From NCBI GenBank assembly GCA_014529385.2, contig CM043955.1:153603640-153667639 (forward strand): a stretch of 64,000 nt of DNA, given 5' to 3'. Below, one piece after another: positions 52,481-64,000 of the stretch. Position numbers and translations under genes: made by a program. The notes under the pieces are model-generated. The model made no database searches, had not been told where the DNA came from, and worked only from the letters and a program-made list of their open reading frames with translations. Source of the DNA: Adiantum capillus-veneris. Its lineage: Eukaryota > Streptophyta > Polypodiopsida > Polypodiales > Pteridaceae. Each line of letters opens with the position of its first letter. Within the stretch, counting starts at the first letter, position 1.

Positions 52481-53849
52481 TGATGGGGGCTTTTCACAAG
52501 CCAAGCTCCCATACCCCTCTTCTCTCGTCCCCACCCCATGAAAACCCCCTCTTAGGGAGGGAGTGATAAAAGGCATTGGAAAAAGTAAGAAAAAAAATAA
52601 AGTATGATTATGTAAATATATACGAAAGGTAAAATAGGCCACCTCATGCCTGCGGGGTAGCCCATCCCCACCTTGCCTCCTTTTTCTTCACTGTTGCCCC
52701 GCCGGGTGTCCCTTTTCCCCTCCTCCACTCAAAAGGTCAACCCCCTCTCTCTTCCCCATGTCCTTTCTCCTTTCTCTCTCCCCTCAAGCTACCCCACCTC
52801 TCACCAATAATGCACCCTAACTCACATGCAACTTACCCTATCTTCCAAAATAGTATACCCAGCCCCCGTTTTCTATCTCCTATCATATCCCATGACCCAA
52901 ATACCCCCCTCTCTCTCTAAAGGGCGCCATGTCTCTTGTCTTGTAGCTAAATAACCTCCCCCACACTCACACACACTCAGTTTCACTGAAAAAGGTGCCC
53001 ACAGATCCATCCCCACCCGGTGGTTACCTGATTTTTTCTTGTGTTCACACACATCTGCACACAGATTCACCTCTGAACACACTCCCCTCTCTCCCCTCTT
53101 GTAATTACTTTATTCTCCATGTCACCTCTCACTTTTTTTCATCAACCCATCTCTCTCTCTTAGTCTCTCTCTCATGAGACTGCTGTTCTGGCACATATAC
53201 ACACAGCCAGACAAGTGGGGCCCACAGTCACATGGCCTATGTAGATAATGATTTCTTCATTTCTAAATTCTAGAATTTCTCCCCCCTCCTCCCCTATATA
53301 AAGAGGGGTCACCATCACACTAAGGACACAACATCACACTAAGGACACAACCTCCCACCTATCCACCATGTGCTCTACCACTCTCTCCCTTCTCATTCCC
53401 CTACCCTATGCTCCCCATTTCATCGCCTTATTCTCTAAATAAAGCTTGAGGTTTTGTGAGTATGTTTTCTTGCAATGTTTTGCCCATGTGACGTGTGCGG
53501 AATCGCCACCTAGTCTTGTGTTTGGAGTGAGCTTGTGTATGTGTGAAGGGTGTGCGGATTCGCCATCCTTTTGTGGTGCCTAAGTACTAAGCCGCTATAC
53601 CCCCTCCCTCACTCTCTCTCTCTCTCACTCTCTCTCACTTGATCTCATTCCCTTTCCTCTTCATCATTACTCCCAAGCATCCATCTCTCTTGGATGAAAA
53701 CTTTGTTATGGTGGTGTGTTGTTTGCGTCCTAGCCGCTGAAGCTAGGTGGTGCCCCCTGTTTGCTTTACCATGACAGGCTCGAGGTGCGCCATTCGGTCC
53801 CCGGTGTTTTAGAGGCCGTCGGGGTTCGGGGTTCGCTTTGCTCCCGTCA
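52481..53849 (+). repeat. LTR shared by elements C (3') and D (5')
   Basis: 1369 bp, TGATGGGGGC...CTCCCGTCA. TATA box CTATATAAAG (53294-53303), AATAAA (53438-53443), strongly pyrimidine-rich (CTCTCT runs). A small ~20-bp tandem repeat (CATCACACTAAGGACACAA) follows the TATA box. Confidence 0.93.
53294..53303 (+). promoter_or_regulatory. TATA box of C/D LTR
   Basis: CTATATAAAG between a C-rich stretch and the probable transcript start. The same box is in the next LTR at 60349-60358. AATAAA lies ~140 bp downstream in both, fitting U3-R-U5. Confidence 0.7.
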
Positions 53850-53851
53850 TT

Positions 53852-53863
53852 TGGTGCCCCCAC
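53852..53863 (+). other. Element D primer-binding site
   Basis: TGGTGCCCCCAC, two bases after the LTR. Confidence 0.85.
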
Positions 53864-53922
53864 TGAGGATCTTTTCATGAAACCCTTCAGTTTACAAGAC
53901 TGAAACCCTTAAACTATTGTGA

Positions 53923-54624
53923 ATGGATGAATGTCTAGCAGGATTTGCTAATTGGACGACAGAAGAAGAAGAGCTCCAAGCACAACTAGACGAACTCTGC
54001 ATCTCCAACGAAGCTCGACTGCCACGCGTAACGGTAATCGATTTGCAGTGGGAGAGTCAACCAACACGCCAAACCCAGTGAATATACATAGGCCAAGTGC
54101 CAAGAAGAAGAAGGAGAAGGTCGAAACCATGTCCGCAACCTACAACCAACCCACAACAACAAAATGGAAGGAGCTCTACACAATAGAGAATCAACACTAT
54201 TCTACTTTGAGAATCGGGTAACTCAAGTCACCGAGGTAATTATCACAGTCAAGTTTCAAGTCGCATCTCATGCTGCAGCACAGATAACGGAATCATTGGC
54301 TCACACTCTCACTAGAGAAACTAGGGATCTACTGATTTTGTTTCAGGAAAGAACACCACCCTCTCCCACAAGCTTGGACAGTGACTAAGCACCTCTAAGC
54401 TTCACATGAATCAGTACAACCCACCTCAAGACAGATCACACATACCAACATGTGTACGCTCAATCAAGGTAATTCTGGACTTGAAGGCTCACTATCAGCA
54501 CGTCATTGACACCATGCCGGGTGGGGAGCGGTTTTTGGAGGTTCTGGCATCAGATCAACCATTTGTCTTACCTTTGGTACAAGGCAATGTGCCGTTTGAA
54601 GTTTTAATATATGTCCTAGTATAA
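53923..54624 (+). pseudogene. Element D ORF1
   Basis: MDECLAGFANWTTEEEELQA: the Trp/stop position of B/C is Cys here. The frame is lost soon after, and three short overlapping frames cover the rest, as in C and E. Confidence 0.62.
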
Positions 54625-54710
54625 GAGGGTATACACGCCTCCTTGTAAAGAAGAAAAAAAACTTTTGCAAGTTAAGCAGTGTGTCTTTCTAGCTCTCTCT
54701 CTCAGTAATC

Positions 54711-55856
54711 ATGGTAGGTGTAGCATTTCCAACATTTAAAGGAAAGAAGGGGGAGGATTTGGTAAAAGACTTCCTAGATGACTTTGAAGTAGCATGTGTA
54801 GTGAGCAACAAAGATACGGATGAATCCCGGGTTAGAATCTTTAAGCATCTCATGAAGCTAGAAGCTAGATCATGGTACAATGCACTTCCACAAGCAACCA
54901 AGGATGACTGGGAACCCTTAAAAACCGCTTTTAAGAGGCGCTTTGGGGGAGATACCACTTCAGAAAAGTTGTGGGACAAGTTGAGAGACTTGAAGCAGAA
55001 GGGTCTTTTAGAATATGCCACCTATGAGTCCAAATTTGTGGATTTGTGGGAACGGTGGGTTGAGTCACTGGCAAGGGGGGAAGCCGCACCCGATTTCCTA
55101 AAAAAAGATCGGTTCACGCATGGCTTATGGCCGCTTCTCAAGGAGAAGGTGAAAGGTAGATTCCCGGCTACGTATGAGTTAGCCATTGAGATGGCTTGCC
55201 TTAAGGACAAGAAGCTGCGAATGAAAGCCAAAGAAACTGAGTCAACAGAAGCAGGAACATCACGTCGACCAGCAACTACCACAACCACCATACCACCACC
55301 ACCGGCTCTTGGGGTAAGAGATGACCAACAAGATATGTTGGCCCATATTACTGACCAACTACAGAATTTGTCTGTCCACTTAATACAGCAAGGGAGGAGT
55401 CAAGAAAGAGATCAAGACCCTGGAAGAGCACGACGACAAAACAGGGAGTATCATTGCTACAACTGCGGAGAAGACGGTCAGGGTATGTACTATTGTCCCA
55501 AACCACGACAAAACTATAATAGAGGAGGTAGAAGGAACCATTTGTCACCCCCTAGAGAAAGAACACCCCCACCCCGAGCACCACCCCCACCAACACAAAT
55601 TCTACGTCCACCCCAGACACCACTACAAGCATCCATTCCACCTCTTCCACCAGCCCCACCACCTGATCGCCGTGTAAACATCATAAGGCTAGAAGAGAAA
55701 GGAAAATCCGTAGAACTGAATCCACCCAGAGCAAAGGAGAGGGACAAGGGTAAGGAGAAGGTAACCTTTTTAGAACCACTTGAAGCCATGACTGTGAAAA
55801 GAGCTAGGAGGGAGAAAGCTACACAATCAGATGATGAGAGTAGTTTTTTTATCTAA
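54711..55856 (+). pseudogene. Element D gag with protease region deleted
   Basis: 381 codons from MVGVAFPTFKGKKGEDLVKD. Capsid as in C. The zinc knuckle reads CYNCGEDGQGMYYC: the zinc-ligand His is Gln. At 55841, after KATQSDDES, about 480 bp present in C (48331-48810) are missing, removing the pre-protease block and the IDGGA active site; the frame ends at once. Confidence 0.9.
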
Positions 55857-58800
55857 TGCGTACTAAGGGGGAGGGCTATCCACTAATTTTGGGAAGGCCA
55901 TGGTTGATGGCCATGAAGGCAAAACAGGACTGGGGTACTGGCCTTCTACGCATGACCGGTAAGAAAGGGGAGACAATCTACTACGACATGAGGATTGGCA
56001 AGAAGAAGCAAATGAATCTGGAAACATCGGCAGATGAAACCACTAGCGAATCTTCCAGTTCTGAGGAGGAGACCACATCCACCGACGAAAGTGACAGTTC
56101 CATTGATGTGATGGGTATCATTATGAAGGATCCACAAATGGTAAGCACAAGTGGTGATCCATCACCAAAAGGGCAACCCAATGAAGAGGAGAGCAAATCA
56201 CCTAGCCTAGGAGGAAGTAGGTTGAAGGGTATGTTGTCTACGGAATTAACACTTGAGGGGAAAGATAGTTTTTTGCAAATGTTGATGGGATTTCCTAACC
56301 TGTTCATTGAAAACTATGAAAGAATCACAGGCATTACAGTGGTGGAACATCATATTAAGCTGAAGGAAGGGGTAAAACCAGTTGTGCAAAAGCTACGACG
56401 ATTGGGGGTCATACAAGAAAAGGCACTCTTGGCCGAGGTAAGGAAACTGCTGGAGGCAAGATTCATCTATCCTGTAGAACACTCAGAATGGGTGTCACCC
56501 GTAGTGGTGACGCCTAAAAAGAATGGTAAGTGGAGGGTATGTGTTGACTACAAACCACTACATGCAGCTACAAAGAGAGACCACTTTCCTCTCCCTTTCT
56601 GGGATGAAATTCTGAATGAAGTAGCGGGTTTTGAATGCTATACCGTATGTGATGGTTATTCTGGATACTTTCAAATACGCATAGCCTTGGAAGATCAGCT
56701 AAAAATCACTTTTATCACGCCATGGGGTTGTTTTGCATACAGGGTTATGCCATTTGGTCTCACAAATGCACCTGCCACATTCCAAAGATATGTCACATAT
56801 GTTTTTCAACCGTTCTTTGGAACATCCATAAGAGTGTTCATTGATGATTTTTGTATATATAGCTCCCGTATTTCACATTTAGAAAAGGTAACTGAAGGTT
56901 TGGCCAGGTTGCAGAGCCTAGGTGGGCAATTAAATGTGGATAAATGCCACATTGGGGAGAGTAAAGTCGTTCTACTAGGCCATGAAATTTAAGCAAAAGG
57001 TATAAACGACGACCCAAGTAAGGTGTCCGCACTCATAGCCCTACCTTCACCAACGACCGCACGCCAACTGGTCTCTTTTCTACAGAAGGTGAGGTACTTA
57101 AGTAGATTCATACATCTACTATCACAACTTGTTCTACCACTGCAACAACTCACTCATAGATCAACTTTCACTTGGGACGAGGAAAGCGAACATCACTACA
57201 ACAAGGTAAAGGAGGTCTTAGCCACTGTGCCAACTATCTCACCACCTAAGTGGGATGAAAAATTCTATGTCACCTCAAGTGTTGGTGATGACTCATTGGG
57301 GGCTGTGTTACTCCAAAAGGATACGACGACATCTTTCATGAGGCCAATCTACTTCTCTAGTCGAATGATGACAGTAGGAGAGAAAGGTTTCACCCATGTG
57401 GAACACTTAGTCCTAGCTCTTAGATTTGCAACTACAAAGTTTAGGTCATATTTGGTGCCTAAGCAATTTGTGATTCTAACCACGGATGAAATATTTCTCT
57501 ATGTTGTACAACACATGGATGTGTCTGCTAGAATTACTAAATGGCTAGTTCGTCTGCAAGAGTTTGATTACACGGTACAGGTAGAAAGCACGACAAGGGC
57601 AAGTTTGGGGGGACTCATGACCTACCTAGTCTTTGAAGAAAAGGAGAAGCAATCTAAGGAAGGAGAAGTCCGATTACCTCCAGTACCACCGATGGTAGAA
57701 AGAGCATACTCTCTCTACTTTGATGGAGCCTACAAGCGAGCGTCCGACAAAGCAGGTGCAGGCATAGTGGTCTTTGATGACAAAGGGACAAAGGTATTTT
57801 CGTTGGGCCAATTGTTAGATTCACATTTTAACAATGAAGCTGAGTATGCAGCACTAACCAAGGGTCTACAATGGTGCGTCTCGCAAGGTGTACAACGCCT
57901 TAATGTATTTGGGGATGCTCTACTTCTGGTAAGTCAAGTAAATGGAGCATGGACATGCAAGAATCCTAGTTTAAGGACTCACTTAAGTGGTGTAAAAACC
58001 TTGTTGGGTAAGTTTGAAGAAGTTCAAATACACCATATCCCAAGGGCTCAAAACCAAGAAGCAGATGCCTTAGCAAGTGAAAGACTACAGGAAGTGGTGG
58101 TTGGAGCAATAAAACTAAAGCTCCCTCTATTTCAAGGAAGTGATGCCTCGCTTGACATCATGCATTTTTTGGAAACAGGGGAATGCCCATCAGATTTAAC
58201 AAAGGGACAGAAGCAATGGCTGACGCGGAAGGCCACAAGGTATCGACTCATCAATGACGGTTTGTACTGTAAGGGTAAGGACCAAATACTCAGGAAGGTC
58301 CCTCTCTCTCAGGAAATCACGGGAGTAATTGCTAGCTGTCACGACGGGGTTTGTGGTGGTCACTTTGCCCTAGACATAACAAGTAGGAAAATCTTGCAGG
58401 CAGGCTTCATATGGCCTAGCCTCAACCGTGATGTACACCATTGGTGCAAAATGTGTAAGTTGTGTCAAAAGGCCGGAACTAGGTCACTTATGCCTGAACC
58501 ACAGACACCTATTCTCTCATATGGCCCATTTGAAAAATGGGGTATCGATGCCATTGGGCCATTACCTAGGGCCAACTCAGGAAAATTCTACATTATCATG
58601 GGGGTCGACTACATGACTAGATGGGCAGAGGCTATAGCCACCACTAGAATCACAGCGGTAGAGGTAGCTAAATTTAACTACGAGCACATATGCTGTAGGT
58701 TTGGCACACCTTTAGAGATCATCTCTGATAGAGGTCCAGGTTTCAGAGCAGACTTGGTAGGAGAATTAATGCAGAAACTGGGCATTACAAGGAGGAACTC

Positions 58801-59485
58801 TTCACCATATTACCCTCAATGTAATGGCCTAGTTGAAAAGCTAAATGGAATGGTTTCTAAAATTATTACCAAGCAGGTAAACAATCATCCTGGAGACTGG
58901 GAAAAGTATCTACTACCAGCTTTATGGGCCTACAGAACTTCATTTCGTACATCCTTGGGATTCACACCGTATCATCTAGTATTTGGTAAGGAAGCAATCT
59001 TTCCCATTGAAGTGCAACTACAAAGTCTCAGAGTAATGGCAAGCCAGCTTCAACAGCCCAACATGCATTTGAGAGATCACATCATCAACTTGGAAAGACT
59101 GCAGCTAGATAGAGAAGAAGCAATAAATTATTATGCAGCACAAGCAGAGCATAGACGGCCTAGCTTTAACGAGCATCTCCGGAAAAAAGAATTGAAGAAA
59201 GGAATGTTGGTGCTCCGCTACGACAATCGCTTCGACACGCGCAAGGATAAGAAACTCCTACTCCGATGGGAAGGCCCTTTCATCATCAGGAAAAAGTATG
59301 CCAATGGAAGCTACCAGCTTATGGACGCTGATGGAAAACTTCATAAAACCAGGGTAAATGGTTGGCAACTTAAACCTTATTTTCTTCGATTTGACCAGGC
59401 TCCACCAATTGACACTCCAGATGAGAACACACCATCAGCCACCACCTCCGACGATAATGATCAAACAGATGAGCTAGAGACATGA
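55857..59485 (+). pseudogene. Element D pol (RT-RNH-aRNH-IN), one stop
   Basis: The frame holds the protease tail (LILGRPWLMAMKAKQDWG), acidic linker, RT with YKPLHAATKRDHFPLPF and FIDD (near 56840), then one TAA at 56990-56992 (Ser in C). From 57023 an 820-codon open stretch: RNH (TSSVGDDSLGAVLLQKD), aRNH with catalytic D about 234 (FDGAYK), E about 272 (NEAEY), D about 298 (FGDALL), D about 347 (NQEADALA), IN zinc domain (CHDGVCGGHF, CKMCKLCQ) and core triad D509 (GIDAIG), D569 (SDRGPGF), E605 (NGLVEKLNG), which is D,D(35)E, then WEGPFIIRKKY. The least damaged pol in the window. Confidence 0.94.
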
Positions 59486-59513
59486 ATGCCTCTAGCCAAA
59501 AGGGGAGGGCTAA

Positions 59514-61067
59514 TGATGGGGGCTTTCACAAGCCAAGCTCCCATACCCCTCTTCTCTCGTCCCCACCCCATGAAAACCCCCTCTTAGGGAGGGAGTGATA
59601 AAAGGCATTGAAAAAAGTAAGAAAAAAAATAAAGTATGATTATGTAAATATATAAGAAAGGTAAAATAGGCCACCTCATGCCTGCGGGGTAGCCCATCCC
59701 CACCTTGCCTCCTTTTTCTTCACTGTTGCCCCGCCGGGTGTCCCTTTTCCTCTCCTCCACTCAGAAGGTCAATCCCCTCTCTCTTCCCCTTGTCCTTTCT
59801 CCTTTCTCTCTCCCCTCAAGCTACCCCACCTCTCACCAATAATGCATTATAACTCACCAATAATGCACCCTAACTCACATGCAACTTACCCTATCTTCCA
59901 AAATAGTATACCCCACCCCCTCTTTCTCTCTCCTATCATATCCCATGACCCAAATACCCCCCTCTCTCTCTAAAGGGCGCCATGTCTCTTGTCTTGTAGC
60001 TAAATAACCTCCCCCACACTCACACACACACTCAGTTTCACTCAAAAAGGTGCCCACAGACCCATCCCCACCCGGTGGTTTCCTGATTTTTTCTTGTGTT
60101 CACACACATCTGCACACAAATTCACCTCTGAACACACTCCCCTCTCTCCCCTCTTGTAATTACTTTATTCTCCATGTCACCTCTCACTTTTTTTCATCAA
60201 CCCATCTCTCTCTCTTAGTCTCTCTCTCATGAGACTGTTGTTCTGGCACATATACACACAGCCAGACAAGTGGGGCCCACAGTCACATGGCCTATGTAGA
60301 TAATGATTTCTTCATTTCTAAATTCTAGAATTTCTCCCCCCTCCTCCCCTATATAAAGAGGGGTGACCATCACACTAAGGACACAACATCACCAAAGAAC
60401 ACACTATGCACTATGTGTGCCTAGTGCACACACACACACCCACACCATCACCATCACCGCAATCACCATGCTTGTCTGGAGCATGACCTCTACACCCTTG
60501 GCTATGGAAGATGAAGGGCAACTAAATGAAGGATGATGGCCATAACCCTCGTGCGATTCTTCGCCATCAACTCCCACCTATCCACCATGTGCTCTACCAC
60601 TCTCAACCTTCTCATTCCCCTACCCTATGCTCCCCATTTCATCGCCTTATTCTCTAAATAAAGCTTGTGGTTTTGTGAGTATGTTTTCTTGCAATGTTTT
60701 GCCCATGTGAGGTGTGCAGAATCGCCACCTAGTCTTGTGTTTGGAGTGAGCTTGTGTATGTGTGAAGGGTGTGCGGATTCGCCAACCTTTTGTGGTGCCT
60801 AAGTACTAAGCCGCTATACCCCCTCCCTCACTCTCTCTCTCTCTCACTCTCTCTCACTTGATCTCATTCCCTTTCCTCTCATCATTACTCCCAAGCATCC
60901 ATCTCTCTTGGATGAAAACTTTGTTATGGTGGTGTGTTGTTTGCGTCCTAGCCGCTGAAGCTAGGTGGTGCCCCCTGTTTGCTTTACCATGACAGGCTCG
61001 AGGTGCGCCATTCGGTCCCCGGTGTTTTAGAGGCCGTCGGGGTTCGGGGTTCGCTTTGCTCCCGTCA
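59514..61067 (+). repeat. LTR shared by elements D (3') and E (5')
   Basis: 1554 bp, same ends as 52481-53849. Longer by a ~177-bp segment at about 60394-60570 (with CA repeat and CCATCACCATCACC) and a short duplication (CTCACCAATAATGCA twice) near 59836-59870. Confidence 0.93.
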
Positions 61068-61069
61068 TT

Positions 61070-61081
61070 TGGTGCCCCCAC
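61070..61081 (+). other. Element E primer-binding site
   Basis: TGGTGCCCCCAC, as in C and D. Confidence 0.85.
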
Positions 61082-61140
61082 TGAGGATCTTTTCATGAAA
61101 CCCTTCAGTTTACAAGACTGAAACCCTTAAACTATTGTGA

Positions 61141-61842
61141 ATGGATGAATGTCTAGCCGGATTTGCTAATTGGACGACAGAAGAAGAAGAGCTCCAAGCA
61201 CAACTAGACGAACTCCGCATCTCCAACGAAGCTCGAGTGCCACGCGTAACGGTAATCGATTTGCAGTGGGAGAGTCAACCAACACGCCAAACCCAGTGAA
61301 TATACATAGGCCAAGTGCCAAGAAGAAGAAGGAGAAGGTCGAAACCATGTCCGCAACCTACAACCAACCCACAACAACAAAATGGAAGGAGCTCTACACA
61401 ATAGAGAATCAACACTATTCTACTTTGAGAATCGGGTAACTCAAGTCACCGAGGTAATTATCACAGTCAAGTTTCAAGTCGCATCTCATGCTGCAGCACA
61501 GATAACGGAATCATTGGCTGACACTCTCACTAGAGAAACTAGGGATCTACTGATTTTGTTTCAGGAAAGAACACCACCCTCTCCCACAAGCTTGGACAGT
61601 GACTAAGCACCTCTAAGCTTCACATGAATCAGTACAACCTACCTCAAGACAGATCACACATACCAACATGTGTACGCTCAATCAAGGTAATTCTGGATTT
61701 GAAGGCTCACTATCAGCACGTCATTGACACCATGCCGGGTGGGGAGCGGTTTTTGGAGGTTCTGGCATCAGATCAACCATTTGTCTTACCTTTGGTACAA
61801 GGCAATGTACCGTTTCAAGTTTTAATCTATGTCCTATTATAA
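61141..61842 (+). pseudogene. Element E ORF1
   Basis: MDECLAGFANWTTEEEELQA start as in D, then frameshifted; nearly identical to D ORF1. It ends 85 bp before gag. Confidence 0.62.
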
Positions 61843-61926
61843 GAGGGTATACACGCCTCCTTGTAAAGAAGAAAAAAAACTTTTGCAAGTTAAGCAGTGT
61901 GTCTTTCTAGCTCTCTCTCAGTAATC

Positions 61927-62705
61927 ATGGCAAGTGTAGCATTTCCAACATTTAAAGGAAAGAAGGAGGAGGATTTGGTAACAGACTTCCTAGATGACTT
62001 TGAAGTAGCATGTGTAGTGAGCAACAAAGATACGGATGAATCCCGGGTTAGAATCTTTAAGCATCTCACGAAGCTAGAAGCTAGATCATGGTACAATGCA
62101 CTTCCACAAGCAACCAAGGATGACTGGGAACCCTTAAAAACCGCTTTTAAGAGGCGCTTTGGGGGAGGTACCACTTCAGAAAAGTTGTGGGACAAGTTGA
62201 GAGACTTGAAGTAGAAGGGTCTTTTAGAATATGCCACCTATGAGTCCAAATTTGTGGATTTGTGGGAACGGTGGGTTGAGTCACTGGCAAGGGGGGAAGC
62301 CGCACCCGATTTCCTAAAAAAAGATCGGTTCACGCATGGCTTATGGCCGCTTCTCAAGGAGAAGGTGAAAGGTAGATTCCCGGCTACGTATGAGTTTGCC
62401 GTTGAGATTGCTCGTCTTAAGGACAAGAAGCTGCGAATGAAAGCCAAAGAAACAGAGTCAACAGAAGCAGGAACATCGCGTCGACCAGCAACTACAACAA
62501 CCACCATACCACCACCACCGGCTCTTGGGGTAAGAGATGACCAACAAGATATGTTGGCCCATATTACTGACCAACTATAGAATTTGTCTGTCCACTTAAT
62601 ACAGCAAGGGAGGAGTCAAAAAAGAGATCAAGACCCTGGAAGAGCACGACGACAAAACAGGGAGTATCATTGCTACAACTGCGGAGAAGACGGTCACGGT
62701 ATGGC
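61927..62705 (+). pseudogene. Element E gag, broken
   Basis: MASVAFPTFKGKKEEDLVTD start. Stops at 62212-62214 (CAG to TAG in LRDLKQ) and 62578-62580 (CAG to TAG in TDQLQ). It runs to the zinc knuckle CYNCGEDGHG, where a deletion joins it to RNH sequence. Confidence 0.88.
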
Positions 62706-62974
62706 CAATCTACTTCTCTAGTCGAATGATGACAGCATAAGATAAAGGTTTCACCCATGTGGAACACTTAGTCCTAGCTCTTAGATTTGCAACTACAAAG
62801 TTTAGGTCATATTTGCTGCCTAAGCAATTTGTGATTCTAACCACGGATGAAATATTTCCCTATGTTGTACAACACATGGATGTGTCTGCTAGAATTACTA
62901 AATGTCTAGTTCGTCTGCAAGAGTTTGACTACACGGTACAGGTAGAAAGCACGACAAGGGCAAGTCTGCAATAG
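62703..62974 (+). pseudogene. Element E RNase H fragment fused to gag
   Basis: PIYFSSRMMTA*DKGFTHVE, LRFATTKFRSYLLPKQF and LVRLQEFDYTVQVESTTRAS. About 2.3 kb (protease, RT) are deleted relative to C. It ends at 62974 next to a TG-rich stretch; aRNH, IN and 3' LTR are missing. The TAA after MMTA is shared with C but not D. Confidence 0.88.
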
Positions 62975-64000
62975 GTGTGTGTGTGTGTGTCTGTGTGTGT
63001 GAGTTGCTTTATATATTGGTGTTGCTACAATAGGTATGTATGGCTTGGCGCGGTGTGCTGCTATAACAGGTGAGACATCGCCCCCACACTCTCTTGATCT
63101 ACCTCTACACATTGAGCTCCCACAAGCACAACAGCATAGGAAACGATGCGCCATGCTGGTCTTAAAGTGATGGTCGAGGTAGCTACCATAGTAGCTACAA
63201 CATGTGCAGCACTAGGCTATGTACGACGTGGAAATATTTGTCATGCATCTTGGATTTAAAATCTCTTAACGTGGCAGTTGACCTTCTTAGCTCCTCGCGA
63301 GCTTGTGCGAGCTGGCGCAACGACCTCAGTTTGGAATGGATCAACTACAGACTCATGCCGGGATTGCAGCTGTCCTTCTTAGCTCCTCGCGAGCTTGTGC
63401 GCATTGCCTTCTGGCCGCAACGACCTCAGCTTGCAATGGAGCAACTACAGACTCGTGCCGGGATTGCAGTTGACCTTCTTAGCTCCTCGCAAGCTTGTGC
63501 GCGCTGCCTTTTGGGCGCAGCGACCTCAGCTTGCAATGGAGCAACTATAGGATCGTGCCGGGATTTTAGTTCCCCACTTAGCAGATTTGGTGCTGCAGAG
63601 ATCTGTGCTCTAGCTACATCCTCCTCAACTCTAGAAACTCTCTGAAAGAGCACGCGCCAGCGCGCACTCTTTGACAGAGTTTTTTGACTTGGTGAGCCCA
63701 AGGCTCTTTTTTGTAGCAGCAGCCACCATGTGGCATTAGATTTAAATTTAAAAAAAACATCATTGCCATGAAAAGCTCTAAAAGAAACTCCTTGTGAAAA
63801 ACTACCAAGTGAATAAAATAAAAAAACGACTTTGCATTGCTCAATTGCTCTCATACAGAAACAATTCGATCTTCTCCACAAGCAGGTTCTCAAGAAGCAG
63901 CTAGGAGCCTGCAGGTTTGTCCCCATCGCCATATTCGTCCCATTAGGGTTTCGTAAGAGTGGGCAACAACGGTGTCCCTCAAGCTGCAGAAGAGCCTCGC
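62975..64000. other. Unassigned flanking sequence
   Basis: (TG)n at the junction, then unique-looking DNA. Open stretches 63202-63645 (+) and 63932-63426 (-) overlap the tandem repeat and each other; neither shows a known domain. No splice or promoter context argues for a gene. Confidence 0.5.
63275..63566. repeat. Three ~100-bp tandem repeats
   Basis: 63275-63366 (92 bp), 63367-63466 and 63467-63566 (100 bp each). Shared words: CTTCTTAGCTCCTCGC, GAGCTTGTGCG, CAACGACCTCAG, GTGCCGGGATT. Copy 1 lacks about 8 bp. Reads open on both strands over much of its length, as expected for GC-richer repeats. Confidence 0.9.

Larger units (their letters stand above)
46137..62974 (+). mobile_element. Tandem LTR-sharing array of elements C, D and E (Tat-like gypsy)
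   Basis: Order: partial LTR (46137-46341), C internal, LTR (52481-53849), D internal, LTR (59514-61067), E internal fragment to 62974. Each LTR is both the 3' LTR of one unit and the 5' LTR of the next. Units are nearly identical outside indels. Such arrays arise by unequal recombination between LTRs of related elements. Neither end has a TSD. Confidence 0.92.

Noticed and set aside
63202-63932. Possible host gene (147- and 168-codon overlapping frames)
   Set aside because: Frames on opposite strands over the same tandem repeat, no domain, no splice or promoter support.

Overview
This window is plant nuclear heterochromatin-type DNA: 64 kb made almost entirely of nested and rearranged LTR retrotransposons, mostly decayed. 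The evidence is Ty3/gypsy and Ty1/copia gag-pol remnants on both strands, tRNA primer-binding sites next to TG...CA LTRs, dual-RNase H (Tat-like) pol genes, MITE-like insertions and long (GT)n, poly(G) and poly(C) tracts. I see no convincing host gene, rRNA, tRNA gene or CRISPR array. The host is a land plant; the species cannot be fixed from the sequence.

Layout. (1) 1-16406, + strand: family A gypsy element, entering in reverse transcriptase (RT) and running through RNase H (RNH), integrase (IN), a protease-like domain located AFTER integrase, a long non-coding spacer, a coiled-coil extra ORF in the env position, a polypurine tract and a 3' LTR. A complete but dead copia element (Copia-1, 1846-7431, minus strand, TSD CTTGT) interrupts its integrase. 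(2) 16424-16744: primer-site-like and leader-like sequence, then 16745-~28143: a second family A copy in inverted orientation, from the coiled-coil ORF back to gag and a 5' leader. (3) ~28110-34710, minus: family B gypsy with RNH plus an extra archaeal-type RNH, split by a solo LTR (28501-29257, TSD GTGAG), with an upstream ORF before gag. (4) 34712-36486: microsatellite and homopolymer zone. (5) 36487-39001, +: 3' half of Copia-2 with its 3' LTR; 39002-40510, minus: Copia-3 fragment. (6) 40511-42260: AT-rich, nothing recognised. (7) 42270-46136, minus: family F gypsy leader, LTR part and an intact 605-codon gag-protease ORF. (8) 46137-62974, +: tandem LTR-sharing array of family B-like elements C, D and E (LTR-C-LTR-D-LTR-E fragment). 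(9) 62975-64000: unassigned flank with three ~100-bp tandem repeats.

Most unusual biology: family A. Both copies carry two successive integrase zinc-binding (HHCC) modules, a retropepsin-like domain fused downstream of integrase, an extra coiled-coil ORF before the 3' LTR, a consensus splice donor in the leader just upstream of gag, conserved acceptor/donor signals in the spacer, and a tandem ~290-bp repeat family centred on a 22-bp palindrome. Together these suggest a retrovirus-like genome plan (gag/pol plus a spliced 3' ORF) with a relocated protease. All elements here look inactive; D is the least damaged, with one stop in a pol that keeps an intact D,D(35)E integrase triad.
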